A DNA stretch of 64,000 nt, taken from positions 46,568-110,567 of the forward strand of contig JAHXHS010000015.1 in NCBI GenBank assembly GCA_025656455.1, read 5' to 3'. Position numbers and translations under genes: made by a program. The notes beneath the pieces were generated by a model, which did not search any database, was not told where the DNA came from, and saw only the letters and a list, made by a program, of their open reading frames with translations. The stretch comes from Candidatus Thiodiazotropha sp. (ex Epidulcina cf. delphinae). GTDB lineage: Bacteria; Pseudomonadota; Gammaproteobacteria; Chromatiales; Chromatiaceae. Positions 26,576 to 34,904 of this stretch are shown here, one piece after another (within the stretch, counting starts at the first letter, position 1; every line of letters starts with the position of its first letter).

Positions 26576-27745
26576 ATGCCTTTCGGGAGCATAATTCAGA
26601 ATCTGTATCATGAACGGCATGGACAGGGTGGTCCGCCGCAGGTGTTGGTCGAGTTGTTGGAGCGGGGCGATGTCCGATTCAACGGTGACCGGCCATGGGA
26701 TATCCGTGTCCATGATGAGATGCTCTACCGCCGCGTCCTGGCCAAGGGCTCGCTCGGCTTCGGCGAGGCTTACATAGACGGTCTATGGGATTGTGCCGCC
26801 CTTGATGAACTGTTCTGTCACCTGATGAGGGCGGATATTGACGAGCGGTTGGCAGGTTGGTTCAAATTTCGCCTGTTGGGCGAGTTGCTGCGCCAGTTTC
26901 TGTTCAACCTGCAATCGACACGGCGCGCCTTTCAGGTGGGCGAGCGGCACTACGATATCGGCAATGATATCTTCGAAGCCATGCTCGATTCCGGCATCAA
27001 CTACTCCTGCGGTTACTGGCAGCATGCCGAGGACCTGGAGCAGGCGCAATTGCACAAGCTGGAGTTGATCTGCCGCAAGCTGCAGTTACAACCGGGTGAG
27101 CGGCTGCTGGAGATAGGCTGTGGCTGGGGCGCCCTGATGCGCTATGCGGCAGAACACTATGCTGTCGAAGTGGTGGGTGTGACGGTTTCGAAAGAGCAGC
27201 AAAAACTGGCGCAGGCTCGCTGCAAAGGCCTGCCGGTGAAGGTGGAACTCAAAGACTACCGGGAGATGACAGGCAGATTCGACAAGGTGGTTTCGGTGGG
27301 GATGTTTGAGCATGTCGGGCAGAAAAATTATCGGACCTACTTCCAGGCGGTCAATCGTCTGCTGTCGGACGGCGGCCTTTTTCTGCTGCACACCATCGGC
27401 AGCCACAAGACGGTCAATTCCCTTGATCCCTGGATGAATAAGTATATCTTTCCCAACGGCAAACTGCCCTCCGCAAGAGAGATCACACATGCCCTGGAAG
27501 AGCGCTTTCTGATCGAAGACTGGCACAACTTCGGTCAGGATTATGATCGCACTTTAATGGCTTGGTGGCGGAATTTCGACAGGGCTTGGTCCGGTCTGAA
27601 GAAGCGCTACGACGATCGTTTCTACCGGATGTGGAAATACTATCTACATTCCTGTGCCGGCCTCTTTCGCAGTCGCCAGGGACAACTCTGGCAACTGGTG
27701 CTCAACAAGCGACAATATCCTGGGATCTATCGTTCGGTGCGCTGA
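26576..27745 (+). CDS. cfa: Cyclopropane-fatty-acyl-phospholipid synthase
   Basis: A 389-residue SAM-dependent enzyme that adds a methylene bridge to unsaturated acyl chains of membrane phospholipids. The N-terminal lipid-binding domain includes GSLGFGEAYIDGLWD. The active-site region HYDIGNDIF...INYSCGYW is near 125-147, the SAM motif LEIGCGWG near 178, and the FEHVGQKNY motif follows. Length matches E. coli Cfa. A GAGGAGAG site precedes the ATG. Often induced in stationary phase; no such signal is proven here. Confidence 0.94.
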   Translation: MPFGSIIQNLYHERHGQGGPPQVLVELLERGDVRFNGDRPWDIRVHDEMLYRRVLAKGSLGFGEAYIDGLWDCAALDELFCHLMRADIDERLAGWFKFRLLGELLRQFLFNLQSTRRAFQVGERHYDIGNDIFEAMLDSGINYSCGYWQHAEDLEQAQLHKLELICRKLQLQPGERLLEIGCGWGALMRYAAEHYAVEVVGVTVSKEQQKLAQARCKGLPVKVELKDYREMTGRFDKVVSVGMFEHVGQKNYRTYFQAVNRLLSDGGLFLLHTIGSHKTVNSLDPWMNKYIFPNGKLPSAREITHALEERFLIEDWHNFGQDYDRTLMAWWRNFDRAWSGLKKRYDDRFYRMWKYYLHSCAGLFRSRQGQLWQLVLNKRQYPGIYRSVR

Positions 27746-27908
27746 GGGCTGTTTGTGTCGCTGCCAGCGGCCACAACAGTGGCAAGTGAATTCCTGTTGA
27801 CAGGCCATGCGTTTATTCGCGGACAATCAATCCTGGGAATGGTTGTGATCTGCCTGGTCTACCCTCCCGATCAGGGGAAAAGCCGGAAAAATATGCCATA
27901 ATAGCCGG

Positions 27909-27933
27909 TATGAGGATTTTACAATTCCTCATA
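27909..27933 (+). promoter_or_regulatory. NikR operator upstream of the nickel transporter operon
   Basis: A perfect dyad TATGAGGA-N9-TCCTCATA, 20 bp before the first gene of the operon. Its ends read TATGA-N15-TCATA, closely like the E. coli NikR site GTATGA-N16-TCATAC. nikR itself is the last gene of the operon, so autoregulated repression by nickel-bound NikR is expected. A CATAAT hexamer at 27895-27900 just before the dyad could be the -10 box. Confidence 0.78.
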
Positions 27934-27953
27934 ACAAGGAACTTCAATCTCCT

Positions 27954-28388
27954 ATGTATGCCATGGCCCGAGTTATCCTGTTACTGATGCTGATCGTCAC
28001 CGCCTCCCTGTCGGCGCATGAGATGCGGCTGGAGGTCGGTGTGGATACGGCAAGCGTCATCACCCTCAGCTACCCCGACGGCGAGCCCTTTGCCGACAAG
28101 CCCTATCAGCTCTTCGCCGAGGGATCTGAGTCGCCGCAACAGTCTGGCCAGACCGATACACAGGGAAGGGTGATATTCGTTCCCGGCAGGTTGCGTCAGT
28201 GGCGGCTGCGGGCCTTCAGTGAAGAGGGTCACGGCACGGATACCCTGCTTGAGCTGGAGACCGGATCCACCGCCAATCTGTCCCAGGACAAGGCGGCCGT
28301 CCCCTTCCCCTATCTGATTCTGGGCGTCGGCGTTCTGCTCAGCGGATTCGGCTTGCTGATGCTCTATGCAAGACGGGGTAAGCAGTGA
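27954..28388 (+). CDS. NikL/CbiN-like accessory protein of nickel ECF transporter
   Basis: A 144-residue protein with a signal peptide, a beta-sandwich domain (GEPFADKPYQLFAE...GRVIFVPG) and a C-terminal transmembrane helix (about 118-138). This layout fits the accessory NikL-type subunits found with NikM. If the signal is cut after SLSA, the mature protein would begin His-Glu-Met, reminiscent of the N-terminal metal-binding His of CbiM/NikM; that is speculation. The ATG at 27963 is an alternative start. The next gene follows by three bases. Confidence 0.68.
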   Translation: MYAMARVILLLMLIVTASLSAHEMRLEVGVDTASVITLSYPDGEPFADKPYQLFAEGSESPQQSGQTDTQGRVIFVPGRLRQWRLRAFSEEGHGTDTLLELETGSTANLSQDKAAVPFPYLILGVGVLLSGFGLLMLYARRGKQ

Positions 28389-28391
28389 GCC

Positions 28392-29033
28392 ATGCATATC
28401 CCCGACGGTTTCATTGCCCCACAGGTCTATCTGCCCGCTTATGTATTGGCGACCGGGGCCTGGGCCTGGGCGGTCCGTGGCGTGCGCCGGCGGCTTGACG
28501 AGGAGACCATCCCCAGGCTGGCCGTGGTCACGGCCATGGCCTATGTCCTCGGGCTGGTGATGCTGCCTCTGCCGGGCGGGTCTTCGGGGCACCTGCTGGG
28601 GATTGCGGTCCTAGCGATGCTGTTTGGCATCCGGCTTGCCTTTCTCGCTTATACCCTGGTGCTGCTGCTCCAGGCGCTCATGTTCGGCGCTGGCGGCATC
28701 ACCGCATTACCGGTAAATGCCCTGGCCGTCGGACTGGTGGGCGCAACGGTCATGGTCGGGAGTGTCCATGGGCTGCCAACCCGATATACACCGGCGGCAA
28801 TCGTCTTGGGGGCTTTTCTGGCGGTGACAATTCCCGCCCTGATGATCGCGCTTGTGTTGGGCATCCAGCCCATGATTGCCCAAAGTGAGGATGGCATGCC
28901 GCTGTTCTTTCCCTTCGGCCCGGAGATCGCGCTGCCTGCCATTGTATTGCCCCATCTGCTCATAGGGGGTGTGGAAGCACTACTCACCCTGGCGGTATGG
29001 CGCTATGCGCGACAGAGAGGTTGGTTGGGATGA
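28392..29033 (+). CDS. nikM: Nickel ECF transporter substrate-binding component (NikM/CbiM family)
   Basis: A 213-residue integral membrane protein starting with the diagnostic MHIPDGFI, whose N-terminal His2 is part of the metal site in CbiM/NikM. About six to seven transmembrane helices and a conserved NALAVGLVGATVMVG segment are seen. CbiM (cobalt) and NikM (nickel) cannot be separated by motif alone; the NikR operator and the linked nikR favour nickel. Overlaps the T component by four bases. Confidence 0.9.
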   Translation: MHIPDGFIAPQVYLPAYVLATGAWAWAVRGVRRRLDEETIPRLAVVTAMAYVLGLVMLPLPGGSSGHLLGIAVLAMLFGIRLAFLAYTLVLLLQALMFGAGGITALPVNALAVGLVGATVMVGSVHGLPTRYTPAAIVLGAFLAVTIPALMIALVLGIQPMIAQSEDGMPLFFPFGPEIALPAIVLPHLLIGGVEALLTLAVWRYARQRGWLG

Positions 29034-29581
29034 GCGATCGCATTTTTTTGTTTATTTATCTATCGGCCGTGGTAATCGTCAGCCTGCTGCATCGACCCTG
29101 GTGGTTGGCCACCGGTCTCTGTCTAGTGATCGTTTTTGCCGGCTCCATGCGCTGGCGTCTGTTGCGCAAGGCATTGCTTTCCATGTTGCTGTTCAATGTT
29201 ACGGTGTCACTGGGTTATGCATTGCTGGCGGGTATTCAAGGCGAGATGCGGATTGACTATCTGCTGCTGATCAACTTACGCGTACTGTTGCTGCTCATGC
29301 TGGGTTTCTGGCTGAATGCAAGGATCAATATCGCCAATGCCCTGGGTTTTTCCTCCACGCTCTCTTTTCTGGCTACTGTGGCCGCTGGTCAGGCGCGGGT
29401 GCTGAGCCGTGTCGTTAGCGATTTCAGCGATGCCTTCGAGAGTCGTCGCTTGAAACGGCCGGGATGGCGGGAGCGCACACGGCTGGCAACGGCGCAGACT
29501 CAGGTGGTCATGGAAAAGGCCCAGTACGCCGCCACCGAGATCAGTCAGGCGATGCGTTCACGGGGCGTGTTCGATGATTGA
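29030..29581 (+). CDS. nikQ: ECF transporter T component (NikQ/CbiQ)
   Basis: A 183-residue membrane protein with four to five helices and the coupling-helix region ESRRLKRPGWRERTRLA...ISQAMRSRGV, typical of CbiQ-type T components that join the metal-binding subunit to the ATPase. I start at the ATG at 29030, which overlaps the nikM stop (ATGA); an upstream in-frame start would overlap nikM by 37 bases. Its end overlaps the ATPase gene by eight bases. Confidence 0.88.
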   Translation: MSDRIFLFIYLSAVVIVSLLHRPWWLATGLCLVIVFAGSMRWRLLRKALLSMLLFNVTVSLGYALLAGIQGEMRIDYLLLINLRVLLLLMLGFWLNARINIANALGFSSTLSFLATVAAGQARVLSRVVSDFSDAFESRRLKRPGWRERTRLATAQTQVVMEKAQYAATEISQAMRSRGVFDD

Positions 29582-30350
29582 ACTGGATGGTGTGGGATTT
29601 ACCCGGCCCGATGGTCCGCGTGTGTTGCAGGATCTTACCCTGCGCGTGGAGGCGGGTGAGAAACTGGTGTTGCTGGGGGCCAACGGCTGTGGCAAGTCGA
29701 CCCTGCTGAAATTGTTGAACGGCCTTTTGTTCCCCACCTCGGGTCGCTATCTTTACCGGGGGGATGAGGTAACCAAGTCCCGGGTGCGCACACCCCACTG
29801 GGCAAGACGGTTCAGACGCGAGATGGTGCTGCTCTTCCAATATCCGGAGGCGATGCTGTTCAATCCGACGGTGGCCGATGAGATCGGTTACGGTCCACGC
29901 CAGCTCGGTCTGGCCGATTCAGACCAGCGTGTCGCCGCTTGGGCCAGCAGACTCGACCTGGAGCCCCTGTTGAAGAAACCGCCATACGCCCTCTCCGGGG
30001 GAGAGAAACAGAAGGTTGCCCTGGCCGCCCTGTTGGCCCTTGATCCCCAATGTCTATTGCTCGATGAACCCATGGCCAATCTCGATCCCCGCAGCAGCGG
30101 CTGGCTGGTCGACTATCTGCTCGAAACGGCGTCGACGGTGATCGTCAGCACCCATAATCTCAGTATGGCGGCAGAGCTGGGAGAGCGATGCCTGGTGCTT
30201 GATGCACAAGGGACAATCTGCTTCGATGGGGCGGTGACCCAGGCCTTGGAGGACATGGCGTTGCTACAGCGGGCCAATTTGGTGCATCGCCATCGACACC
30301 GGCACGGCCCGGTCACCCATTCACATCCCCATAGCCACGATTGGGAGTAA
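29574..30350 (+). CDS. nikO: ECF transporter ATPase (NikO/CbiO) with histidine-rich tail
   Basis: A 258-residue ABC ATPase: Walker [10 protein letters not shown] (35-43), Q-loop LLFQYPE, signature LSGGEK (140-145), Walker B LLLDEP (161-166). After the normal end it carries a tail [18 protein letters not shown] with ten histidines, likely a nickel buffer or sensor. It energises import with the T and M components. The tail is unusual for the ATPase and supports nickel rather than cobalt as substrate. Confidence 0.92.
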   Translation: MIELDGVGFTRPDGPRVLQDLTLRVEAGEKLVLLGANGCGKSTLLKLLNGLLFPTSGRYLYRGDEVTKSRVRTPHWARRFRREMVLLFQYPEAMLFNPTVADEIGYGPRQLGLADSDQRVAAWASRLDLEPLLKKPPYALSGGEKQKVALAALLALDPQCLLLDEPMANLDPRSSGWLVDYLLETASTVIVSTHNLSMAAELGERCLVLDAQGTICFDGAVTQALEDMALLQRANLVHRHRHRHGPVTHSHPHSHDWE

Positions 30351-30357
30351 ACGTCAG

Positions 30358-30780
30358 ATGTCAGAGCTGGAGGCACTCGCACGGGTCACCGTTTCCCTAC
30401 CGGAGGGGCTGCTGCGCGAACTGGACAAACGCTTTGTCGATCAGGGATATGCATCACGCTCCGAACTGGTCCGCGACATGATCAGGGAGAAGCTGGTAGA
30501 GGAGCGTTGGGCCAGCGGTGAGGAAGAGGTGTTCGGCGTGCTGACCATCAGTTACGACCATCACCAGCGGGGGTTGACCGAGAAGATTACCGATACCCAG
30601 CACCACACCTATATCAACGTTCTCTGCACCACCCATGTCCATCTGGATCACCGCCATTGTCTGGAGACCATCATCGTGCGCGGCAAACCCAATGAGATCG
30701 AGCAGTTGGCGACCAGGATCGGCGGATTGAGAGGGGTGCGTTTTGCCAAGCTGACAAGGGCATCGATGGTGGAGCTTTGA
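30358..30780 (+). CDS. nikR: Nickel-responsive regulator NikR
   Basis: A 140-residue ribbon-helix-helix repressor with a C-terminal ACT-like metal domain. The DNA-binding part opens [19 protein letters not shown]. The high-affinity nickel site is seen in [12 protein letters not shown], matching E. coli His87-x-His89 and Cys95, with an upstream His in QHHTY as the His76 equivalent. It lies seven bases after the ATPase gene and probably represses the operon via the dyad at 27909-27933. Confidence 0.94.
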   Translation: MSELEALARVTVSLPEGLLRELDKRFVDQGYASRSELVRDMIREKLVEERWASGEEEVFGVLTISYDHHQRGLTEKITDTQHHTYINVLCTTHVHLDHRHCLETIIVRGKPNEIEQLATRIGGLRGVRFAKLTRASMVEL

Positions 30781-30803
30781 TACGGATAGCCAGTGAGGCT
30801 CAG

Positions 30804-31075
30804 TTAGGGCCTGTTAACACTAATTCGATAGCCACTGTTGTGCCTGAAAAAGCGCCAATCAAGGCACGAGGAGCGTAGTTTGGTTGTTCCAAATAAGCGA
30901 CGAGTAACGCCGAGTGGCGCTTTTTCAGGCGCAACCCGAAGGGCCAAGGCCCTGTTTTCGCCCAGCGGCGTTATCAGTCGCTTATGTAGGCCCAGCTACA
31001 CGGCGCTCCTTCTGCCTTGCTGGGCAAAAACAGGGCCTTGGCAGTGGCTGTCAAATTAGTGTTAACAGGCCCTAA
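30804..31075. mobile_element. Palindromic three-way-junction element, family A copy 2
   Basis: A 272-bp copy of the family at 19196-19466, in opposite internal orientation. Ends are TTAG and CTAA, consistent with insertion into TTAA with duplication of TA. Outer arms of about 34 bp match with two mismatches. The junction CCCGAAGGG (30935-30943) is at the midpoint. Hairpin stems such as CCTGAAAAAGCGCC/GGCGCTTTTTCAGG differ from copy 1 (AGCCCC/GGGGCT) on both strands, so pairing is kept. Confidence 0.75.
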
Positions 31076-31105
31076 AACATGTGTATTCAGGGAGGTAGAC
31101 TTTCA

Positions 31106-31879
31106 ATGACGCCAGATGAATTCAATGAACAGACCATCCGCTTAGAAAAAGAGAAGTTGCAACTGGAAAGGCAGAAGATGGCGCTTGAGTCCCGCTTCAT
31201 GCATCGACACTTCGGCGCAATTCTCGGTGGGGCGGTATCATTGGTGGCGATAGTCGTTTCCATCGCGCAGGTTTGGACGGCATACATCAATAGCCAATCA
31301 CAAATAGCCAATGAACTCATTCAGCAAACAGAGCGGCGCCAACAGGCGGAAAAGGAGAGAATCGAGCGGGTGCAATTAGAGTTGGGCAAATTCGCCGCAG
31401 GGTTTCTTGAGGACCTCTACGGGGCCGACCTGAATAAACGGGATCGTGTCGTTGATATCATAACGGCCTCTTTCCCTGCCGAGGCATCCGCACCGTTTAT
31501 CAACAAATTGGCGCGAACGGTCGAGCCTGGAACCAAGGGGGCGTTGGAGGCAAGGCGTATTGATATCGTGGCGACGATTGCGCCGCGCATCTACTTTCAT
31601 ATCCAACAGGCCGGGCAACGAAAACGCGCAAAGGATCTTGCTGAAAAGATCGAGAGCGAGGGTTATGTCGTGCCGGGTGTGCAATTGGTGTCCAGCGGAC
31701 CTAAACTTACCCAATTACGGGTATTCAAAGCAACAGAGGTAGCGGAAGCGCGCTCCATACTGGAAGGCATTGAGTCGCTCGGCGTGCCGGTGCGGCTCGT
31801 CGATCTGTCCGGCAGGTATAACGATTCACCGGACATACGCCCCCGGCATTATGAGCTTTGGCTTGGTTCGGGCTATTGA
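31106..31879 (+). CDS. Membrane-anchored coiled-coil protein of unknown function
   Basis: A 257-residue protein. An N-terminal charged coiled coil (residues 1-32) is followed by one transmembrane helix (about 38-58), a second coiled coil (about 65-95), a helical middle and a C-terminal alpha/beta region. The last part (TQLRVFKATEVAEARSILEG) resembles LytR C-terminal or SPOR-like folds; this is only a suggestion. The GGGAGGT site fixes the start at 31106. It lies next to a palindromic element. Confidence 0.7.
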   Translation: MTPDEFNEQTIRLEKEKLQLERQKMALESRFMHRHFGAILGGAVSLVAIVVSIAQVWTAYINSQSQIANELIQQTERRQQAEKERIERVQLELGKFAAGFLEDLYGADLNKRDRVVDIITASFPAEASAPFINKLARTVEPGTKGALEARRIDIVATIAPRIYFHIQQAGQRKRAKDLAEKIESEGYVVPGVQLVSSGPKLTQLRVFKATEVAEARSILEGIESLGVPVRLVDLSGRYNDSPDIRPRHYELWLGSGY

Positions 31880-31936
31880 TTCGGGCCGGTCAATATCATT
31901 TTCAATGCGTCGAGCGACCTGGATAGGAGGCGGTGG

Positions 31937-34837
31937 GTGAGGAAAGGGCTGGAAGAAGCGATACAAACCATCGGCCGGCGCCTTTGGGCGGAGCTGCAAA
32001 CACAATCCGGCGCAACCGCAAGGGGGTGGATTGACCGCTTGCTCGCGCAACTGATGGCTGACAGCCATTTTCGCATTCAGGCGCTGCGCTTTGTCGATGC
32101 GGCGCCCGCGCTTGTCGACGACGAGGAGATGCTTCACCACTTCAGAGACTATTTTTCCGCAGTCGACAGGCAACGGCTGCCGCCGCTCCTGGCCTGGGGC
32201 ATCAGGCGCAGCACGAGGCTCTCCGTGCCGGCGCTGATGGCGCCGGTGATCCGCGCCGCGGTGCGCCGCGTGTCGCATCGTTTCATCGCCGGCGAAGATG
32301 TGGACGCCATTCTCACGGCTGCCGGCAAACTCCAGCGCAGGGGCGTCAATGCCAGCCTCGACCTCCTGGGCGAGGCCACCGTCAGCGAGGCAGAGGCCTC
32401 AGCCTACCAACAGGCCTATCTCGATCTGATCAGCGGCGCGTCGGCCCTGAACCGGACCAGCCGCGCTGTTGCAGACCTGAACCTGTCGGTGAAGGTCTCC
32501 TCCCTCTACTCGCAGCTCTCTGCGGTCGACACCGATGGCGGCGTCGTGGTGTTGGCTGAGCGCCTGAGACCTATCTGCCGGGCGGCCATGGCGTCGGGTA
32601 TCAGCATCACCCTGGATATGGAGCAGTACGACTATAAAGCGATTATCCTGCGGCTCTTCATGCAACTCGCCATGGAGGAGGCGTTCCGCCATTGGGACGG
32701 ATTCGGCATCGCCATCCAGGCCTATCTGCGGGACGCGGACGCGGATCTCACTGAACTCACCGCTTGGGTGGAAAAGCGTGGCGCGCCGGTCATGGTGCGG
32801 CTGGTGCGCGGCGCCTATTGGGATTCGGAGACGGTGGTTGCCAGGCAGCAGGGGTGGCCGGTGCCGGTGTGGACCACAAAAGCCGACACCGATGCCTGTT
32901 ACGAGCGCTGTCTGGCGCGGCTGTTTGCGTCGCCGCTGATCCGTCCGGCGGTGGCGACCCATAATCTACGCAGCCTGGCCAGCGCCATGGCCCTGGCAGA
33001 GGCAAACGGCAGGCAGCAGGAGGCGTATGAGTTTCAGATGCTCTACGGCATGTCCGGCGACCTGGAGCCCCTGATTACCAGCCGGGGCATGAAGTTGAGG
33101 CTCTATCTGCCTTTCGGTGAGTTGCTGCCGGGAATCGCCTATCTGGTGAGACGGCTGCTGGAGAACTCCTCCGATCAATCGATCCTGCCGGCCATGCCCA
33201 AGCTGGATATAGAGCAGGTGTTGGCGCCGCCCCCGACCTCTCAAGCCAGCGAACCCGAAGTCGGTGAGGGCTTTACCAATCAACCGCTACACCGCTTCAC
33301 CCACCGGGAGGAGCGCGACGCCTTTGCCGCTGCGTTAGAGGCAGTGGCAAAGGACCAGGGAAAGACCTATCCTTTGCGCCTGCCAGGCCATCTCACGGTA
33401 CAAGAGCGGGCGATCGATTCCACCAACCCGGCCGATCCGGGGGAGCTGGTTGGCCGGGTGATCAACGCCGGGCCGGATGACGCTGAAATGGCGATTCGTC
33501 AAGCTGAGGCTGCATGGCATGGCTGGAGCGCCCTGACCCTATCGGATCGCGCAGCCTATCTCGACCGGGCGGGCGAGCTATTGGCCAGGCGTCGCGACCT
33601 GTTTGCCGCATGGGAGGTGAAAGAGGCGGGCAAGAGCTGGGTTGAGGCCGATGCGGATGTCGCGGAAGCGATCGATTTCCTGCACTACTATGCGCAGGGC
33701 GCGCGGGATCTGGAGCGCCGTGAGGGACCCTGCCTGCCGGGAGAGGAGAACCGCTTGGCGTATCTGGCCCTCGGTATCGGTGTGATTCTTCCGCCATGGA
33801 ACTTTCCCCTCGCCATTCCGGTGGGCATGCTGGCGGCAGCGATCGTCTGTGGCAATACCGTGATCCTCAAACCGGCTTCCCATACACCGGTGATCGCCTG
33901 GCATTTCAACGAACTGCTGCGGGAAGCGGGGTTGCCAGACGGCGTGGTCAGCTGCCTGCCCGGTAGTGGAGCAGAGATCGGTGAGGCGTTGGTGCGCGAT
34001 CCGCGAACCCATTTTGCCGCCTTTACCGGATCGAGAGAGGTCGGCTTGCATCTGCAGCGGATCACCGCGGAACAACCCGGGACACAGCACCATGTCAAGC
34101 GCCTGATTGCCGAGATGGGGGGCAAGAATGCGATCATCGTCGATGCCGACGCCGATCTCGATGATGCGGTGGCTGGGGTGATTGAGTCCGCTTTCGGTTT
34201 CCAGGGGCAGAAGTGCAGCGCCTGCTCCCGGGTAATTTGTGTCGGCGAGGTTCACGACAACTTCGTGACACGGCTGGTGGAGGCGGCGCGCAGCCTGCGC
34301 ATCGGCGACCCGGCCGATCCGGCCAACCAGATGGGCCCGGTCATCAGCGCTGAGGCGAAAGGGCGTATCGAACGGGTCATCGGCGCGGCCAGGGTTTCGG
34401 CAACGCCCGTGTTGATCGGAGCGCTGCCTCCATCCGTCAAAGGCCACTATGTTCCACCGGCCATCTTCACCGATGTGATCGAGGACTCGCCACTGGCGCA
34501 GGAGGAGATTTTCGGGCCAGTGCTTGCAGTGATGCGCGCCGATGATTTTAGCCAGGCGCTGCGCATCGCCAACGGCACCGCCTATGCCCTGACCGGTGGC
34601 GTCTACTCCCGTTCCCCCTCCCATCTCGAGCAGGCCCGGCGGGGTTTCATGGTGGGCAATCTCTATCTCAATCGAAAGATCACCCGCGCCGCCGTGAACC
34701 GGCAACCCTTTGGCGGCTTCAGGCTCAGCGGCATGGGGTTCAAAGCCGGCGGGCCGGACTATCTGTTGCAATTCCTGCATGCGCGCAACGTCACGGAGAA
34801 CACCCTGCGCCGGGGGTTTGCGCCTGACATCGGATAG
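31937..34837 (+). CDS. putA: Bifunctional proline dehydrogenase / P5C dehydrogenase PutA
   Basis: A 966-residue enzyme that oxidises proline to glutamate. The FAD-dependent proline dehydrogenase barrel spans about 1-430 (VSEAEASAYQQAYLDLI, VKVSSLYSQL, MVRLVRGAYWDSE, VATHNLRS, EFQMLYGM). The aldehyde dehydrogenase domain spans about 450-960, with EMGGKNAII and catalytic Cys760 (GQKCSACSR). No N-terminal ribbon-helix-helix is present, so it is a short PutA without repressor function. The start is GTG, supported by TAGGAGG six bases upstream. Confidence 0.94.
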   Translation: MRKGLEEAIQTIGRRLWAELQTQSGATARGWIDRLLAQLMADSHFRIQALRFVDAAPALVDDEEMLHHFRDYFSAVDRQRLPPLLAWGIRRSTRLSVPALMAPVIRAAVRRVSHRFIAGEDVDAILTAAGKLQRRGVNASLDLLGEATVSEAEASAYQQAYLDLISGASALNRTSRAVADLNLSVKVSSLYSQLSAVDTDGGVVVLAERLRPICRAAMASGISITLDMEQYDYKAIILRLFMQLAMEEAFRHWDGFGIAIQAYLRDADADLTELTAWVEKRGAPVMVRLVRGAYWDSETVVARQQGWPVPVWTTKADTDACYERCLARLFASPLIRPAVATHNLRSLASAMALAEANGRQQEAYEFQMLYGMSGDLEPLITSRGMKLRLYLPFGELLPGIAYLVRRLLENSSDQSILPAMPKLDIEQVLAPPPTSQASEPEVGEGFTNQPLHRFTHREERDAFAAALEAVAKDQGKTYPLRLPGHLTVQERAIDSTNPADPGELVGRVINAGPDDAEMAIRQAEAAWHGWSALTLSDRAAYLDRAGELLARRRDLFAAWEVKEAGKSWVEADADVAEAIDFLHYYAQGARDLERREGPCLPGEENRLAYLALGIGVILPPWNFPLAIPVGMLAAAIVCGNTVILKPASHTPVIAWHFNELLREAGLPDGVVSCLPGSGAEIGEALVRDPRTHFAAFTGSREVGLHLQRITAEQPGTQHHVKRLIAEMGGKNAIIVDADADLDDAVAGVIESAFGFQGQKCSACSRVICVGEVHDNFVTRLVEAARSLRIGDPADPANQMGPVISAEAKGRIERVIGAARVSATPVLIGALPPSVKGHYVPPAIFTDVIEDSPLAQEEIFGPVLAVMRADDFSQALRIANGTAYALTGGVYSRSPSHLEQARRGFMVGNLYLNRKITRAAVNRQPFGGFRLSGMGFKAGGPDYLLQFLHARNVTENTLRRGFAPDIG

Positions 34838-34904
34838 CGGGGCGACGAGGCAGGAAAAGGCAATCGTGTCAGGATGATGTAGACCAAGCCTATGTGGAGT
34901 ACTG

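Noticed and set aside
33578..34780. 400-aa open frame antisense to putA
   Set aside because: It mirrors the high-GC aldehyde dehydrogenase coding frame; the plus-strand protein has clear catalytic motifs and the antisense product resembles no protein.
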